Made by a program: the position numbers and the translations under genes. Positions 44,644-54,360 of a DNA stretch of 64,000 nucleotides are shown one piece after another. The stretch lies in assembly GCA_964607575.1 (NCBI GenBank), contig CAZSLS010000008.1, forward strand, positions 1 through 64,000, written 5' to 3'. Every line of letters begins with the position of its first letter. Position 1 is the first letter of the stretch. The DNA is from BS750m-G57 sp964607575 (lineage in GTDB: Bacteria; Planctomycetota; Phycisphaerae; SM23-33). The notes beneath the pieces are model-generated. The model was given only the letters and a program-made list of their open reading frames with translations, searched no databases and was not told where the DNA came from.

Positions 44644-44750
44644 CTGCGGTTCCTTTTGGTCGGCCCGTAAGCTATATTCAGTGTTCGATTTTCGAAAAAA
44701 CATTATAACCCCAAGTCGGACCCGCTTGCACGACTGAACGGAATTGAATC

Positions 44751-47387
44751 ATGATCAAATCGCGATTACGAACGCTTCGGACGGTAATGATAGTTTTTTC
44801 GATTGGCCTGGTTTCGGCCCGAGCGTTTGGGGCTGATGACTACGTGTGGTGGGAAGGTGAGAAGCCCGCCAAGACCAATTTTCCGACTCGGAGCTGGTTC
44901 TCGGCCTCGACGTTCCCAAAGACGCGGGGGCAGCTTTCCGGTGGGGCGTGGTTGTCGAGCAGTTCCAAACGCAGCGGGGCGGAGGTCTTCGCGACGTACA
45001 GCATTACCGTACCGGCCGCCGGCTCCTACACGCTGCATACGCGGAAGTTCTACAAGCACGGACCGTTTCGCTGGCGGTTCGATACGCAGAAATGGGCGAC
45101 GTGCGGGCGCGATATTGCCCTGATAGATTCCGTATCACTGAAGAAGCATACCTGCGCCAACTGGGTTCATCTGGGAAAAGTCAAGCTGTCCAAGGGCACC
45201 CACACGTTCGAACTCCGCCTGCTTGCCGCCGATGGTCAGAGCGCGACGGCCGCCTTCGATTGCTTCGTCCTGACCGCCGGTCCGTTTGCGCCGAATGGCA
45301 AACGCAAACCCGGTGCCAAGAGCGGGCAGGCCGACGAAGGTTTCTTCGCGTGGGAACCGTCGCTCGACGGTTTCAGCGACGATGCGTTGCTCGACCTTCG
45401 CGGGCTTAACGAGAAAGTCGCCGGGCAGAGCGGTTTTGTCAGGCGAAGGGGCAAGGACCTGACGCTGGGCGGAGGAAAGCCCGTGCGATTCTGGGCGGTG
45501 AACGTGTCGTCCAACAACGCGGCCCAACCGCACGAATCGGTAGATTACCTCGCGCGGAAACTCGCGAAACTCGGTGTGAATATGGTTCGCTTCCACAGCC
45601 CCATGTTCGACCGTGGGGGCGACGTGAGCAAAGTCGATCCCAAGAAGCTCGACAACCTGCACTACCTGGTGGCCGCGATGAAGAAGCAGGGGATCTACAC
45701 GAAGATCAGCTTCTATTTCCCGCTCTGGTTCGACATCAAGAAGGGCTACGGGATACCGGGCTACGATACTATCGCCAACAAGAAACCGTTCGCACTGCTC
45801 TACTTCGACAAGCGGATGCAGGGGATTCACCGCTCGTGGGCCCGCGGGCTGCTGACGACGAAGAACCCGTACACCGGCGTTCCGCTGGCGAGCGAACCGG
45901 CGGTCGCGATCGTCGAGATAATCAACGAAGACAATTACTTCTTCTGGACGTTCGGAAAGAAGAACATCCCGCCGGTCCATTGGCGGCGGTTGGAGGTCCT
46001 CTACAACAAGTGGCGGGTCGCGAAAGGTATCGCGGGCAAGGGCGTTCTGACTGAGGCGTGGGGAATGACCGGCGGGGGGCTCAAACAGCAAAACGCCCGG
46101 CGGCGGAAAGAGACCGCCCAGCAGGTCCGTTTTCTTACGATGCACCAGCGGAAGTTCTACCAGGATACCGTGGCGTACTTGAAAAAGGACTTGGGCTATC
46201 GCGGGCTGGTCTCGTGCAGTAACTGGAAGACCGCCGACGCGAACATCCTCGATGCGCTGGAGCGATATACCTATACAGCCGGCGACGTGATAGATCGCCA
46301 CGGGTATTTCGGACCGCAACACAAGGGCGACGGCGCCAGCTATAGCGTGCGGGTGGGGCATACGTACAGGGACCGAGCGGCCGTACTCGAACCGCAGTCG
46401 CTGCCGATCCAGGTGAACCAGGTGGCGGGCTATCCGCACATCATCTCCGAACTCGGCTGGCCGAACCCCAATCGCTTCCGGGCCGACTGCACGTTTCTGA
46501 CCGCCGCATACGGTGCGATGCAGGGCGTTGACGGTGTGTTCATCTTCGCTGTTGGAAGCAATTATCTCACCGACCAGTCCATGAGCAAATTCGCCGCCAG
46601 TTGCCCCGTGATCGCCGGCACGTTCCCGGCTGCGGCGTTGGCTTACCGGCGCGGCGACGCAATCGAGCCCGCACCGGCGGTTCGGCGCGTCCTGCGGTTG
46701 GAGGACCTCTTTGCGCTGAAAGGTTCCGCCGCTTCGGCCCAGGCATTCGACAAGCTCCGCCTGAAGGACGTGCCCGCCGCCACGGGCAAACGCGGTAGCA
46801 GCGGTCTGGATCCTTTGAGTTTCTACGTTGGTCCGGTCGAGCGGGTTATCGGCGCCGGCGGCGTGCGCCGCGGCGGTGTCGATCTGTCGAAGTATATCAA
46901 CCACGCGAAAAAGAAGGTCACCAGTATCGGGCGCCAGCTCGCCTGGGATTACGGACGAGGCCTGGTCACGATCAACACGCCTCGCTGCCAGGGCGCTGCG
47001 GGCTTTCTGAGCAAGGGCGGACCGATTGTCCTATCTAACGTCACCATTGCATCCGAAAATGAGTACGGCGCGATAATCGTGATTTCGCTGGACGGTAAGA
47101 CGCTGGCGTCATCGCGGAATATCCTGATCCAGGCGATGACCGAAGAGCGGCCTTACGGTTTCCGCGCCGCCGGAGGGCGGATAACGAATCTGGGTTCGGC
47201 TCCGTTTGGTGTCAGGAATATCAACGCGGTGGTAACGTTCAAGGGCACGCGGGCGGCGCGGGTGCGGGCAACCGCCCTGGACGAAAACGGATACCCGCGC
47301 AAACAGGAACTCCCTGTGGAAGTCAAAGGTAATGTGGCGACGGTAAAACTCTCCGCCCGGGGCGTGTATCACGTGATTACGAGATGA
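44751..47387 (+). CDS. exported clan-A glycoside hydrolase (cellulase-like TIM barrel)
   Basis: 878 residues with a signal peptide (about 1-27). An N-terminal beta-domain (about 28-180) resembles a carbohydrate-binding module (ITVPAAGSYTLHTRKF, GTHTFELRLL). The catalytic TIM barrel starts near residue 250 (KPVRFWAVNVSSNN, GVNMVRFHSP). The acid/base Glu is in IIEIINEDN (near 390) and the nucleophile Glu is in IISELGWP (near 565), as in GH-A families such as GH5. Residues after about 700 form beta-domains. It should hydrolyse a polysaccharide outside the cytoplasm. The 3' end overlaps the kinase gene by 11 bases. Confidence 0.82.
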   Translation: MIKSRLRTLRTVMIVFSIGLVSARAFGADDYVWWEGEKPAKTNFPTRSWFSASTFPKTRGQLSGGAWLSSSSKRSGAEVFATYSITVPAAGSYTLHTRKFYKHGPFRWRFDTQKWATCGRDIALIDSVSLKKHTCANWVHLGKVKLSKGTHTFELRLLAADGQSATAAFDCFVLTAGPFAPNGKRKPGAKSGQADEGFFAWEPSLDGFSDDALLDLRGLNEKVAGQSGFVRRRGKDLTLGGGKPVRFWAVNVSSNNAAQPHESVDYLARKLAKLGVNMVRFHSPMFDRGGDVSKVDPKKLDNLHYLVAAMKKQGIYTKISFYFPLWFDIKKGYGIPGYDTIANKKPFALLYFDKRMQGIHRSWARGLLTTKNPYTGVPLASEPAVAIVEIINEDNYFFWTFGKKNIPPVHWRRLEVLYNKWRVAKGIAGKGVLTEAWGMTGGGLKQQNARRRKETAQQVRFLTMHQRKFYQDTVAYLKKDLGYRGLVSCSNWKTADANILDALERYTYTAGDVIDRHGYFGPQHKGDGASYSVRVGHTYRDRAAVLEPQSLPIQVNQVAGYPHIISELGWPNPNRFRADCTFLTAAYGAMQGVDGVFIFAVGSNYLTDQSMSKFAASCPVIAGTFPAAALAYRRGDAIEPAPAVRRVLRLEDLFALKGSAASAQAFDKLRLKDVPAATGKRGSSGLDPLSFYVGPVERVIGAGGVRRGGVDLSKYINHAKKKVTSIGRQLAWDYGRGLVTINTPRCQGAAGFLSKGGPIVLSNVTIASENEYGAIIVISLDGKTLASSRNILIQAMTEERPYGFRAAGGRITNLGSAPFGVRNINAVVTFKGTRAARVRATALDENGYPRKQELPVEVKGNVATVKLSARGVYHVITR

Positions 47388-49239
47388 CGGCGTTCGTTAC
47401 GCCAAACGGTATGGTGAAGTGGAAACTGCTACCGTGTCCGGGTTGGCTTTCGGCCCATATCCTTCCCCCCATCAGTTCGGTCAGTTGGGTCGAGATCGCC
47501 AGTCCGAGGCCCGTACCGCCGTATCTTCTGGTCGTCGAGGTGTCGGCCTGCTCGAAGGCGCCAAAAATCCTGTCGAGCTTTTCGCGTGGAATTCCGATGC
47601 CCGTATCGCGGACCTCGAAGTGCAGAGTTACCTCGGTGTCGGTGCGGGATTGGGTTTCCACGTTCACGTAGACATGTCCCTCTTTCGTAAACTTGAGGGC
47701 GTTGTTGATCAGGTTGATCAGGATCTGGCGGAGTCTGCCCGGATCGCCATGCAGCGAATCACAGACATTCGGTCTGATATCCAACCGCAACTCTAGTCCT
47801 TTCTCTTCGGCATGCATCGCCATGGAACGGATGATCCCGGTGACGCTTTGGTGGAGCCCAAAGTCAACGGGATCGAGTTCGAGCATACCGGCTTCGACCT
47901 TCGAGAAGTCCAGTATGTCGTTGATGATCGCCATGAGCGAATCGGCGGACTTACTGGCCATGGACAGATAATCACGCTGCTGGCGGGTCAACTTCGTCTC
48001 GAGCGTCAGTTCGAGCATCCCCAGCACGCCGTTCATCGGTGTTCGGATCTCGTGAGACATGTTGGCCATGAACTCGCTCTTGGCGACGTTGGCGGCCTCG
48101 GCGGCGTCCTTGGCGGTGTGAAGTTTGCTTTGGGCGAGCTGTCGCTCCCTGATCTCATCGCGAAGTTTCTCGTTCGTGTCCTTCATCGCATCTGAGGACT
48201 CTTCCAAAGCCGCGAGCATGCGGTTGAACTCCGAAGCCAGCAGCCCGATCTCGTCGGTTCTCCGCAGGGCGACGCGTTGGGACAGGTCGCGAGACTTACC
48301 GATATCCGCGACGCTTCGCACCAGTCTCATGATCGGACCGACAAAAGCCACACGCAACGCCAGCAGCATCACGATCAGCACACCCAGAGCGATGGCCAGG
48401 GCAATGATCCGCGCGCTGCCGATTACTTTATCGCCGGTGGCGGTAACGTTACGCGGGACATCCGCCCGGAGGAGCAGCAGCGGGCGGCTCCGGATGTCTG
48501 CCAGTACTGAGTAACACCGCAGGCGCCGATCGGAAGATTCCCGGATTACTCCCGGGTCGCCGGGTTCGATCGCGGTGGACAGATTCCGCTCATCAGGCTC
48601 GATCGATCCGCTGCCGATGAGTTTCAGATGCATGTCGACCAGGGCTTGGTTTCGCAGCTTCCCGATGCGATCCTCGTCCAGAAAACGCCCCATGAGAATC
48701 GTTCCCATCGGCGGACCGGTCAACCGGCTGGTCAGGATGGGGCGAGAGGCGATCAACATGGGACCGCAACCGGTCAGGATGATCCCGCTAGTCGCACCGT
48801 CCATGGACCCCCGGGCCAGCAGGTAGTGGTCTACGGGCATCGTCGCGGGGAATTCAGGCAGCGCTACGGTCTCCTCTTCTTCCAGATCGTAAACATTGCC
48901 CGCCAGCAGTTGTCCGGAAGTATCGTAGATCAGCAGGAGATTCAAATCTGCCGTGAGATATGTTGCCTCATTTATATTTGCCTTGATATAGGCGGCGTTT
49001 CGGTCCTGGGCGAATTTGTACGAGTCATCCCAGGACGCCCAGTCACGGCAGAGCAGGTCCAGGGCGTCGACTTCCCTCTGGATAGCCGCCCGGCAGCGAT
49101 GGAGGTCTCTCAGGGCATCCTGCTGTTCCAGCGATTCAAAACCAGGGCGGATTATGAGATGATCCAGGACGATTCCCGCACCGGCGTAACTCAGGACACC
49201 GGCCAACACCGTTATCGCAATCTTCGTCCTCAAACCCAT
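47377..49239 (-). CDS. hybrid-less sensor histidine kinase with CHASE4-like sensor
   Basis: 620 residues. Membrane helices at about residues 5-25 and 275-300 flank a periplasmic domain with CHASE4-like features (CRDWASWDDSYKFAQ, YIKANI near the start). A HAMP linker follows (RSVADIGKSRDLSQRV). HisKA contains the phospho-His in MSHEIRTPMN. The ATPase domain has the N box (NLINNALKFTKEGHV), G1 (DTGIGIP) and G2 (GGTGLGLAIS). No receiver domain or response regulator gene is next to it, so its partner is unknown. An in-frame extension of 15 codons exists; the ATG at 49239 puts the first helix near the N-terminus. Confidence 0.9.
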   Translation of the reverse strand: MGLRTKIAITVLAGVLSYAGAGIVLDHLIIRPGFESLEQQDALRDLHRCRAAIQREVDALDLLCRDWASWDDSYKFAQDRNAAYIKANINEATYLTADLNLLLIYDTSGQLLAGNVYDLEEEETVALPEFPATMPVDHYLLARGSMDGATSGIILTGCGPMLIASRPILTSRLTGPPMGTILMGRFLDEDRIGKLRNQALVDMHLKLIGSGSIEPDERNLSTAIEPGDPGVIRESSDRRLRCYSVLADIRSRPLLLLRADVPRNVTATGDKVIGSARIIALAIALGVLIVMLLALRVAFVGPIMRLVRSVADIGKSRDLSQRVALRRTDEIGLLASEFNRMLAALEESSDAMKDTNEKLRDEIRERQLAQSKLHTAKDAAEAANVAKSEFMANMSHEIRTPMNGVLGMLELTLETKLTRQQRDYLSMASKSADSLMAIINDILDFSKVEAGMLELDPVDFGLHQSVTGIIRSMAMHAEEKGLELRLDIRPNVCDSLHGDPGRLRQILINLINNALKFTKEGHVYVNVETQSRTDTEVTLHFEVRDTGIGIPREKLDRIFGAFEQADTSTTRRYGGTGLGLAISTQLTELMGGRIWAESQPGHGSSFHFTIPFGVTNAVIS

Positions 49240-49444
49240 TTCAATCCACGCCTCAGTGCCCAAAGTTCTCAAAGAGCCGGTCAAAACATCCCAGACTCAA
49301 CTCCTTAATAATCGGAATATCCTGCAACTATCTTTAGTGTACTGGTATTTCTCTTCACAATTATTCCGAGCTACGACAGCACGCAAGGCGAGTCTGAAAA
49401 GTGACTTACCGTCGGATTTGAACGGTGGGGCTCAGTTGGTATAG

Positions 49445-49485
49445 AAAAAGCCGGTATTCCGAACTGTTTCTGTTCGGTTACCGGC
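49445..49485 (-). terminator. rho-independent terminator after tRNA-Glu
   Basis: The plus-strand stem GCCGGTATTCCGAAC and GTTCGGTTACCGGC (49450-49464 and 49472-49485) is long and GC-rich. On the minus strand it is followed by five T. It lies directly after the tRNA-Glu 3' end in that direction. Confidence 0.85.
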
Positions 49486-49500
49486 CTCTTCTTATTGAAA

Positions 49501-49573
49501 TACCCCTACGGGGAGTCGAACCCCGGTCTCCAGGATGAGAACCTGATATCCTAGGCCGCTAGACGATAGGGGC
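49501..49573 (-). tRNA. tRNA-Glu (anticodon CTC)
   Basis: 73 bases. It folds as a cloverleaf: a 7-base acceptor stem (GCCCCTA with TAGGGGT, one G-U at the top), D arm, anticodon stem TCAGG/CCTGG with loop TTCTCAT (anticodon CTC), and T arm CGGGG/CCCCG around TTCGACT. Discriminator base A. The 3' CCA is not encoded. It reads GAG codons. Confidence 0.93.
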
Positions 49574-49778
49574 ATTTGTATGCTATATCGTTGCGACTCA
49601 GCGACTTACTGCTCATCGGCCTGGATCCCGCAAAAGTGCGAGACACCCTGGATGAACATTATAATATCATCCCGAGGTGGGTGCGTCAAGGGCATTTCGC
49701 GTCTGGAAACGCGATGCATCCGGGGAGGGGTAATAGGTTCGTGGGAGCGTTTTTTAACGCAAAAACTCGATAATATGC

Positions 49779-49807
49779 TTGACTGAGAAGGTATTTGCCG
49801 ATAACAT
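49779..49807 (+). promoter_or_regulatory. sigma-70-type promoter of the PEP-CTERM gene
   Basis: TTGACT (-35) and TAACAT (-10) are separated by 17 bases. It stands in the 382-base interval 49574-49955 between tRNA-Glu and the next gene, giving a leader of about 145 bases. Nothing else in the interval was recognised. Confidence 0.55.
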
Positions 49808-49955
49808 AATGTAAAGGAAAAGGATGGGCGGAGTAGTTCGTGTTCAAGTACTCTGCTCTGTATGCTCGAAGGTAGCTCAGACAACATGCGGTGCTCACGG
49901 AGGAAGTCATTTCCCTTGGAAGAGCGTCGCCAGGAAGGAACGGAAGGTGATACCT

Positions 49956-50648
49956 GTGAAATGCTCAGGGAAATTGCTCGCGATGGTAATGGGGATATTT
50001 CTGTCGGGCTCCGTGGGATTTGGTGCAACACTGAGTGTAGACGGCACGGTCACCGCGGGAGACTACGATATCGCAGTCACTGACGTGGACATCGGTGGCG
50101 AACAATTTGCGCTAAGCGCTTCGGACATCGACACTCTGCATTGGGGCCTCGTTCCGGATGTGACGTATCATCCTGTCACTAATCCGCTCGCCGCCTGGTA
50201 CACTATCGGAATGACTGTCAAGGGTCCTGTCGGGAGCCCGCAGATCAATACCACCGGTGATGGGACGGGCTCATTTGCTCCTACCAAGGTGCATCTCAGC
50301 CTCAGCCAGGGCGGAACCGAAAGGAACTCGCTCGACGCGTTTATGTTCTTTGGGGGTTTCCTCGTCCCGCCTCTCATGTGGGACACCAGCGCCGCGACCC
50401 CGGCGGCGATCACCCTGGATGCCACTAACCTCAAGTACGCGGTAGGCACCGGGCTGGAAATTGCCATCAGGGCCGACAAGTTCAACCTCGACCCCGCCCA
50501 ACCGTTCAGCTTCGATCTTCACTTCGAGGGTGGTGGCGAAAACGAGGACGACCGCATACAGGACCGCATACCCGAACCGGCGACGATGTCGATGCTGCTT
50601 GTCGGCGGACTGATTCCGCTTGTCCGCCGCCGCCGGCGTAAGAAGTAG
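49956..50648 (+). CDS. PEP-CTERM exoprotein with beta-sandwich
   Basis: 230 residues from a GTG with GGAAGGTG upstream; a signal peptide covers about residues 1-23 (ending GSVGFG). The C-terminus has the PEP-CTERM tail: IPEPATMSMLLVGGLIPLV followed by an Arg cluster. The mature part contains repeated Asp/Gly stretches (GTVTAGDYDIAVTDVDIGG) suggestive of a secreted beta-domain. The gene is followed by a rho-independent terminator at 50680-50705 and preceded by the promoter candidate at 49779-49807, so it is transcribed alone. Confidence 0.85.
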   Translation: MKCSGKLLAMVMGIFLSGSVGFGATLSVDGTVTAGDYDIAVTDVDIGGEQFALSASDIDTLHWGLVPDVTYHPVTNPLAAWYTIGMTVKGPVGSPQINTTGDGTGSFAPTKVHLSLSQGGTERNSLDAFMFFGGFLVPPLMWDTSAATPAAITLDATNLKYAVGTGLEIAIRADKFNLDPAQPFSFDLHFEGGGENEDDRIQDRIPEPATMSMLLVGGLIPLVRRRRRKK

Positions 50649-50679
50649 TCTTCGGAAGTACTATACCGAACTGACAAGA

Positions 50680-50705
50680 CCCGGCGAGTTATCGCCGGGT
50701 TTTTT
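50680..50705 (+). terminator. rho-independent terminator of the PEP-CTERM gene
   Basis: A perfect 8-base stem CCCGGCGA/TCGCCGGG with a 4-base loop is followed by six T. It lies 32 bases past the stop codon and ends at the stop codon of the LOG gene on the other strand. Confidence 0.92.
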
Positions 50706-51385
50706 CATGGCTGGATATTCGGCGTGTGGGTGACCGGCGTGTTGGCCTGGCAGATCACGTCAACCGCCTCGTGCAGCGAGTCGGTTATGACGAACTGGTC
50801 CATGTCTTCGGGAGATATCTTCTGGTAGCTCTTGTGGAGCATTATCTTGTCGATCCATTCTTCCAGACCGCTCCAGAAACTCCTCCCGATCAGGACAACG
50901 GGGAAGCGGTGGGCCTTGCCCGTCTGGATAAGCGTCATGGAATTGAAGAACTCGTGCAGCGTTCCGAACCCGCCGGGGAAGCAGACGAAGGCACAGGAGT
51001 ACTTCACGAACATTACCAGCCTGACGAAGAAATAGCGGAAGTCGAGGGTTATGTCCTGGTAGCGATTGGGGAACTGTTCGATGGGCAGTGTGATGTTCAG
51101 GCCCACCGAGGTCCCTCCCGCTTCGATCGCGCCCTGGTTTGCCGCCGCCATGATCCCCGGACCGCCGCCGGTGATGACGGTGTATTTCTTCTTGGCGAGC
51201 ATACCCGCGAGTTTGCGGGCCTTGCGGTAGTAGGGATCGTCTTCGGGCGTGCGCGCCGAACCGAAAATGCTCACCCCCGATTCGACGCGGCTCATCGTGT
51301 CGAATCCGTCGACAAATTCACTCAAAATGCGAAAAACCCGCCAGGGATCTTCGCCTATAAATTGAGGTTCCAGTATTGTGGCCAT
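50705..51385 (-). CDS. LOG family protein (TIGR00730)
   Basis: 226 residues. The LOG/lysine-decarboxylase-like fold is shown by VITGGGPGIMAAAN and CFPGGFGTLHEFF (PGGxGTxxE). Members of the family act as cytokinin-activating nucleoside 5'-monophosphate phosphoribohydrolases, and bacterial ones probably act on nucleotides more broadly. The N-terminal part SIFGSARTPEDDPYY is typical of the bacterial clade. The gene is divergent from the HAD lipoprotein gene by 174 bases. Confidence 0.88.
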   Translation of the reverse strand: MATILEPQFIGEDPWRVFRILSEFVDGFDTMSRVESGVSIFGSARTPEDDPYYRKARKLAGMLAKKKYTVITGGGPGIMAAANQGAIEAGGTSVGLNITLPIEQFPNRYQDITLDFRYFFVRLVMFVKYSCAFVCFPGGFGTLHEFFNSMTLIQTGKAHRFPVVLIGRSFWSGLEEWIDKIMLHKSYQKISPEDMDQFVITDSLHEAVDVICQANTPVTHTPNIQP

Positions 51386-51559
51386 GGTTGCTCCGTAGTC
51401 GCGTTGTGGCGTGTTAACTGACAGTTACAGATACTTATCGGCAATTCGCTGTCCCGGAGTTGACACCCAACGGGCCGGTGGGTTGAGTTTTTCAAAATCG
51501 TCGGCGGAATTGACAAACTGCCTGAATTATTGCCTAATGCCGGTTTCAGGAGATTTAAT

Positions 51560-52450
51560 ATGCGATCTAAGCTATTTGGACTGTCGTTGCTGTTGGTCTT
51601 GGCGGGCGGTTGCGGGGGTGAGTATATACTGACCGTCCCCGACCAACTCTCAGCCGTCGGCGACGACGTTACGGTTGTCGCACGCCTCCAGCGAAACGAC
51701 TTCTTCGTCGTGAACCTGGCGGCGGTCAGAGCCTACCTGCGCTACCAGATAGGCGAGGGGGTCGAGAGATCCGCGTCGACTGACAAGCTGGGATATTCCG
51801 CCGTTCGTCTCGTGATGCCCGAAAAGCCCGGTCGATACGATCTGGCGATTCGATACCAGGACGATGACGGTGATGAGACCGCCAAGACCGTGGGGGCTTA
51901 CGCCTGGGACCCCGCCAAGCCCGTGATAGCGGTGGACATGGACCCGCTTCCGCGCCGCCGGGCCAAACTGACCCAGGGGCGCAAGGGCTGGTGGACCGGG
52001 CTGGCGAAATACACCGTCGATCTCATTCCACGCGCCACGCCGGGCGATGCGCCGTCGGCGAGGGCGGCGTTGGCGAAGCTGGCGGGAAAGGCCAATATTC
52101 TGTACCTCACGCGCCGCGAGGTGGTCAACCATCTGCAATGTCGCAGCGAACTGTCCGCGCACGGATATCCCGACGGACCGGTGCTCACGTGGCGCAGGCA
52201 GCGGTGGCACCTCGTGCCCGGGCGATTCAAGATACCTAAAGTGGTCGTCGAGGCTCGCCTGGTCAGCCAACTCGGTGAATTGCGAAAGACCTTCAGTAAC
52301 ATGTGGGTCGGGATTTCCGAGTCGTCTCTGGCGGGCAAGGCGTTCGTCGAGGCGGGGATGACGGCTGTTGTTGTCGGCGATGCGCGTCTCGACGGTGATA
52401 AGGTGATGCGCGTCGGGACGTGGAAAGAACTTGCCGAGAAGGGACTCTAG
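51560..52450 (+). CDS. lipoprotein with HAD-like (LNS2/App1-type) domain
   Basis: 296 residues with a lipoprotein signal: LLLVLAGGCGG, lipidated at Cys. An Ig-like segment (about 30-115, with VRLVMPEKPGRYDLAIRYQD) precedes a HAD-like domain. Segments matching the LNS2/App1 group are VIAVDMDP (motif I, normally DxDxT), ANILYLTRREVVN (motif II) and SAHGYPDGPVL. In motif I the Thr/Val of the catalytic loop is Pro-Leu, so activity is doubtful. Later Asp residues appear in VVVGDARLDGDKV. GGAG lies 8 bases before the ATG. Its stop is 6 bases before waaF, so it is the first gene of the LPS-type operon. Confidence 0.68.
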   Translation: MRSKLFGLSLLLVLAGGCGGEYILTVPDQLSAVGDDVTVVARLQRNDFFVVNLAAVRAYLRYQIGEGVERSASTDKLGYSAVRLVMPEKPGRYDLAIRYQDDDGDETAKTVGAYAWDPAKPVIAVDMDPLPRRRAKLTQGRKGWWTGLAKYTVDLIPRATPGDAPSARAALAKLAGKANILYLTRREVVNHLQCRSELSAHGYPDGPVLTWRRQRWHLVPGRFKIPKVVVEARLVSQLGELRKTFSNMWVGISESSLAGKAFVEAGMTAVVVGDARLDGDKVMRVGTWKELAEKGL

Positions 52451-52456
52451 GCGGCG

Positions 52457-53554
52457 ATGTCCGATTCTTGCCCCCGCAGCATTGTTGTGTTTCTGCCCAA
52501 CTGGGTTGGCGATGTGGTAATGGCCACCCCCACCCTTCGTGCGCTGCGCAACTGCTTCGCCGATTCTCATATTACCTACTTCGGGCGGTCCGTCGCGTTG
52601 GATACTCTCGGCGGTACCGATTGGGCGGACGACGTTATCGAGGCTGCCGTGAAAATCCGATCGCGAACACTGGGCCAACTGCAGCTCGTCGGAGCCCTGC
52701 GCGCCGGGAGGTTTGACCTGGCGGTGCTGCTGACAAACAGTTTTCGCACCGCCTTCCTTGCGAAACTCGCCGGGATAGGACGAATCGCGGGATACGATCG
52801 CGATGCGCGCCGATTTCTTCTGACCGACAGAATCTCACCGCCAAGGGACGATTCGGGCAAACTCGTACCCATTTCCGCCGTCGACTACTACGCCGAACTT
52901 GCCGGATTGATCGGCGTTGAAGTGTCCGATCGCGAAATGTATTTGCCCCTGACCGATACCCACGAACAGATAGCAGAGGAGCTCTTCGAACAAGCCGGAA
53001 TCGATCAGGACCGACCGGTTGTAATGTTGAACCCCGGCGCCTCGGGCGGGACCAGTAAGATATGGGGACCCGATCAATTCGCCCGGACCGCGGACATGCT
53101 CATCGAATCCCGCGGCGCGCAGATCGTAATCAACGCCGCACCCCCCGAGAAGCCTGTCGCCGCGGATGTGGCCCGGCGAATGGAGGGGACGCCGGCCATC
53201 AATTTCGCCGACCGCGACAATACCCTCGGGCTGCTCAAGAGCATGTTGAAGCGCACCGACGTGCTGGTGACTAACGATACCGGCGCCAGGCACATCGCCG
53301 TTGCGGTGGGCTCGGCGGTGGTCACCGTCTTTGGCAGCACCGATCCGCTCTGGGCGAGAATCAACTGCCCGCGGGAGCGGATCGTCAGTGTCGAGGTAGA
53401 CTGCGGACCGTGCGGACGGAAGCTATGCAACCAGATCCCCGGACCGATATACCACCACTGCATGGGCAAAGTAACCCCCGAAATGGTCGTCGAAGCCACC
53501 GGGCAACTCCTGGACGAATTGCTCGCCAAATCGGAAGGGGGGCCAGGGCGATGA
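52457..53554 (+). CDS. waaF: ADP-heptose:LPS heptosyltransferase
   Basis: 365 residues. Transfers heptose from ADP-heptose to the LPS core on the cytoplasmic side. The GT9 family is identified by LPNWVGDVVMATPTLRAL at the start, VMLNPGASGGTSKIW in the middle, and TNDTGARHIAVAVGSAVVTVFGSTDP and CGPCGRKLCN near the end. The gene starts 6 bases after the lipoprotein gene and overlaps the next gene by 4 bases, so it is in a tightly coupled operon. Heptose would come from the pathway that includes the GmhB-like protein at 16948-17493. Confidence 0.9.
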   Translation: MSDSCPRSIVVFLPNWVGDVVMATPTLRALRNCFADSHITYFGRSVALDTLGGTDWADDVIEAAVKIRSRTLGQLQLVGALRAGRFDLAVLLTNSFRTAFLAKLAGIGRIAGYDRDARRFLLTDRISPPRDDSGKLVPISAVDYYAELAGLIGVEVSDREMYLPLTDTHEQIAEELFEQAGIDQDRPVVMLNPGASGGTSKIWGPDQFARTADMLIESRGAQIVINAAPPEKPVAADVARRMEGTPAINFADRDNTLGLLKSMLKRTDVLVTNDTGARHIAVAVGSAVVTVFGSTDPLWARINCPRERIVSVEVDCGPCGRKLCNQIPGPIYHHCMGKVTPEMVVEATGQLLDELLAKSEGGPGR

Positions 53555-54360
53555 GCGGCGGGATTTGCGAAAACAGCGAGTTGACCGAACTGCTGATCGG
53601 CGCACGCCTCGACACCGTCGACGGCGCCTTTGCCTACGGAGGCGGGGAGGATCTGGTAAAACCGGGCCTCGGGACGCGGCGGAGAACGCGAATCGAATTG
53701 GACGACCGCGTGCTTTACCTCAAGCGATACGGTCCCGAGCGGTTTGGCGATCGTTGGCGGCGCTTCATGACTTACGGGCGGAGCAGTCCGGCGAGTGTGG
53801 AGTTCGAGAACATCCGCGCCGCTCAGCGGTGCGGTGTCGCGACGATGGACGCGGTTGCCTTCGGGCACGAGATGGGTTTCGGGGGTCTTTTCGCCCGGCG
53901 AAGTTATCTCGTGGTCACCGCCGTTGAGGGAGATGCGATCGAGCGATGCGGGAGTGAATTCCTCGCCGCTGGTTCTGACGGCGACGGGGCGCGGCGGTTG
54001 ACTGATAAACTCGCCAGGCTGGTCGGAACACTTCACGGCGCGGGCTTCGTACACCGTGACCTGTACGCCTCGCACGTATTCCTGCACGATTCGCCCGACG
54101 GCGTGTCGCTATACCTGATAGACCTCGCCCGCATGTTCGCACCTCGATGGCGGGCCTTCCGATGGCGCGTCAAGGACCTGGCCCAACTCAAATATTCGAT
54201 GCCCGCGGTCTGGGTTCAAGACCACTGGGACGAATTCCTCGGGGCTTACCTGGACATCTGCGGCGGTAACGCCGAGAGATACTCCCGTGCGGTCGACCGC
54301 AAAGCAGCTTCGATCCGTCGCCGGGCCGAACGCAAAGCAGAGGGGGCCCCCGAGCGATGA
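53551..54360 (+). CDS. LPS core-type kinase (WaaP/Kdo kinase family)
   Basis: 269 residues. A protein-kinase-like fold of the LPS kinase group: the catalytic HxD-like motif is HRDLYASHVF and the metal-binding Asp is in YLIDLARM. The N-terminal lobe has RVLYLKRYG, with the ATP-binding Lys. It would phosphorylate heptose or Kdo in the core. The ATG overlaps the waaF stop (ATGA) and its end overlaps the next gene by 4 bases. Confidence 0.83.
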   Translation: MSGGICENSELTELLIGARLDTVDGAFAYGGGEDLVKPGLGTRRRTRIELDDRVLYLKRYGPERFGDRWRRFMTYGRSSPASVEFENIRAAQRCGVATMDAVAFGHEMGFGGLFARRSYLVVTAVEGDAIERCGSEFLAAGSDGDGARRLTDKLARLVGTLHGAGFVHRDLYASHVFLHDSPDGVSLYLIDLARMFAPRWRAFRWRVKDLAQLKYSMPAVWVQDHWDEFLGAYLDICGGNAERYSRAVDRKAASIRRRAERKAEGAPER

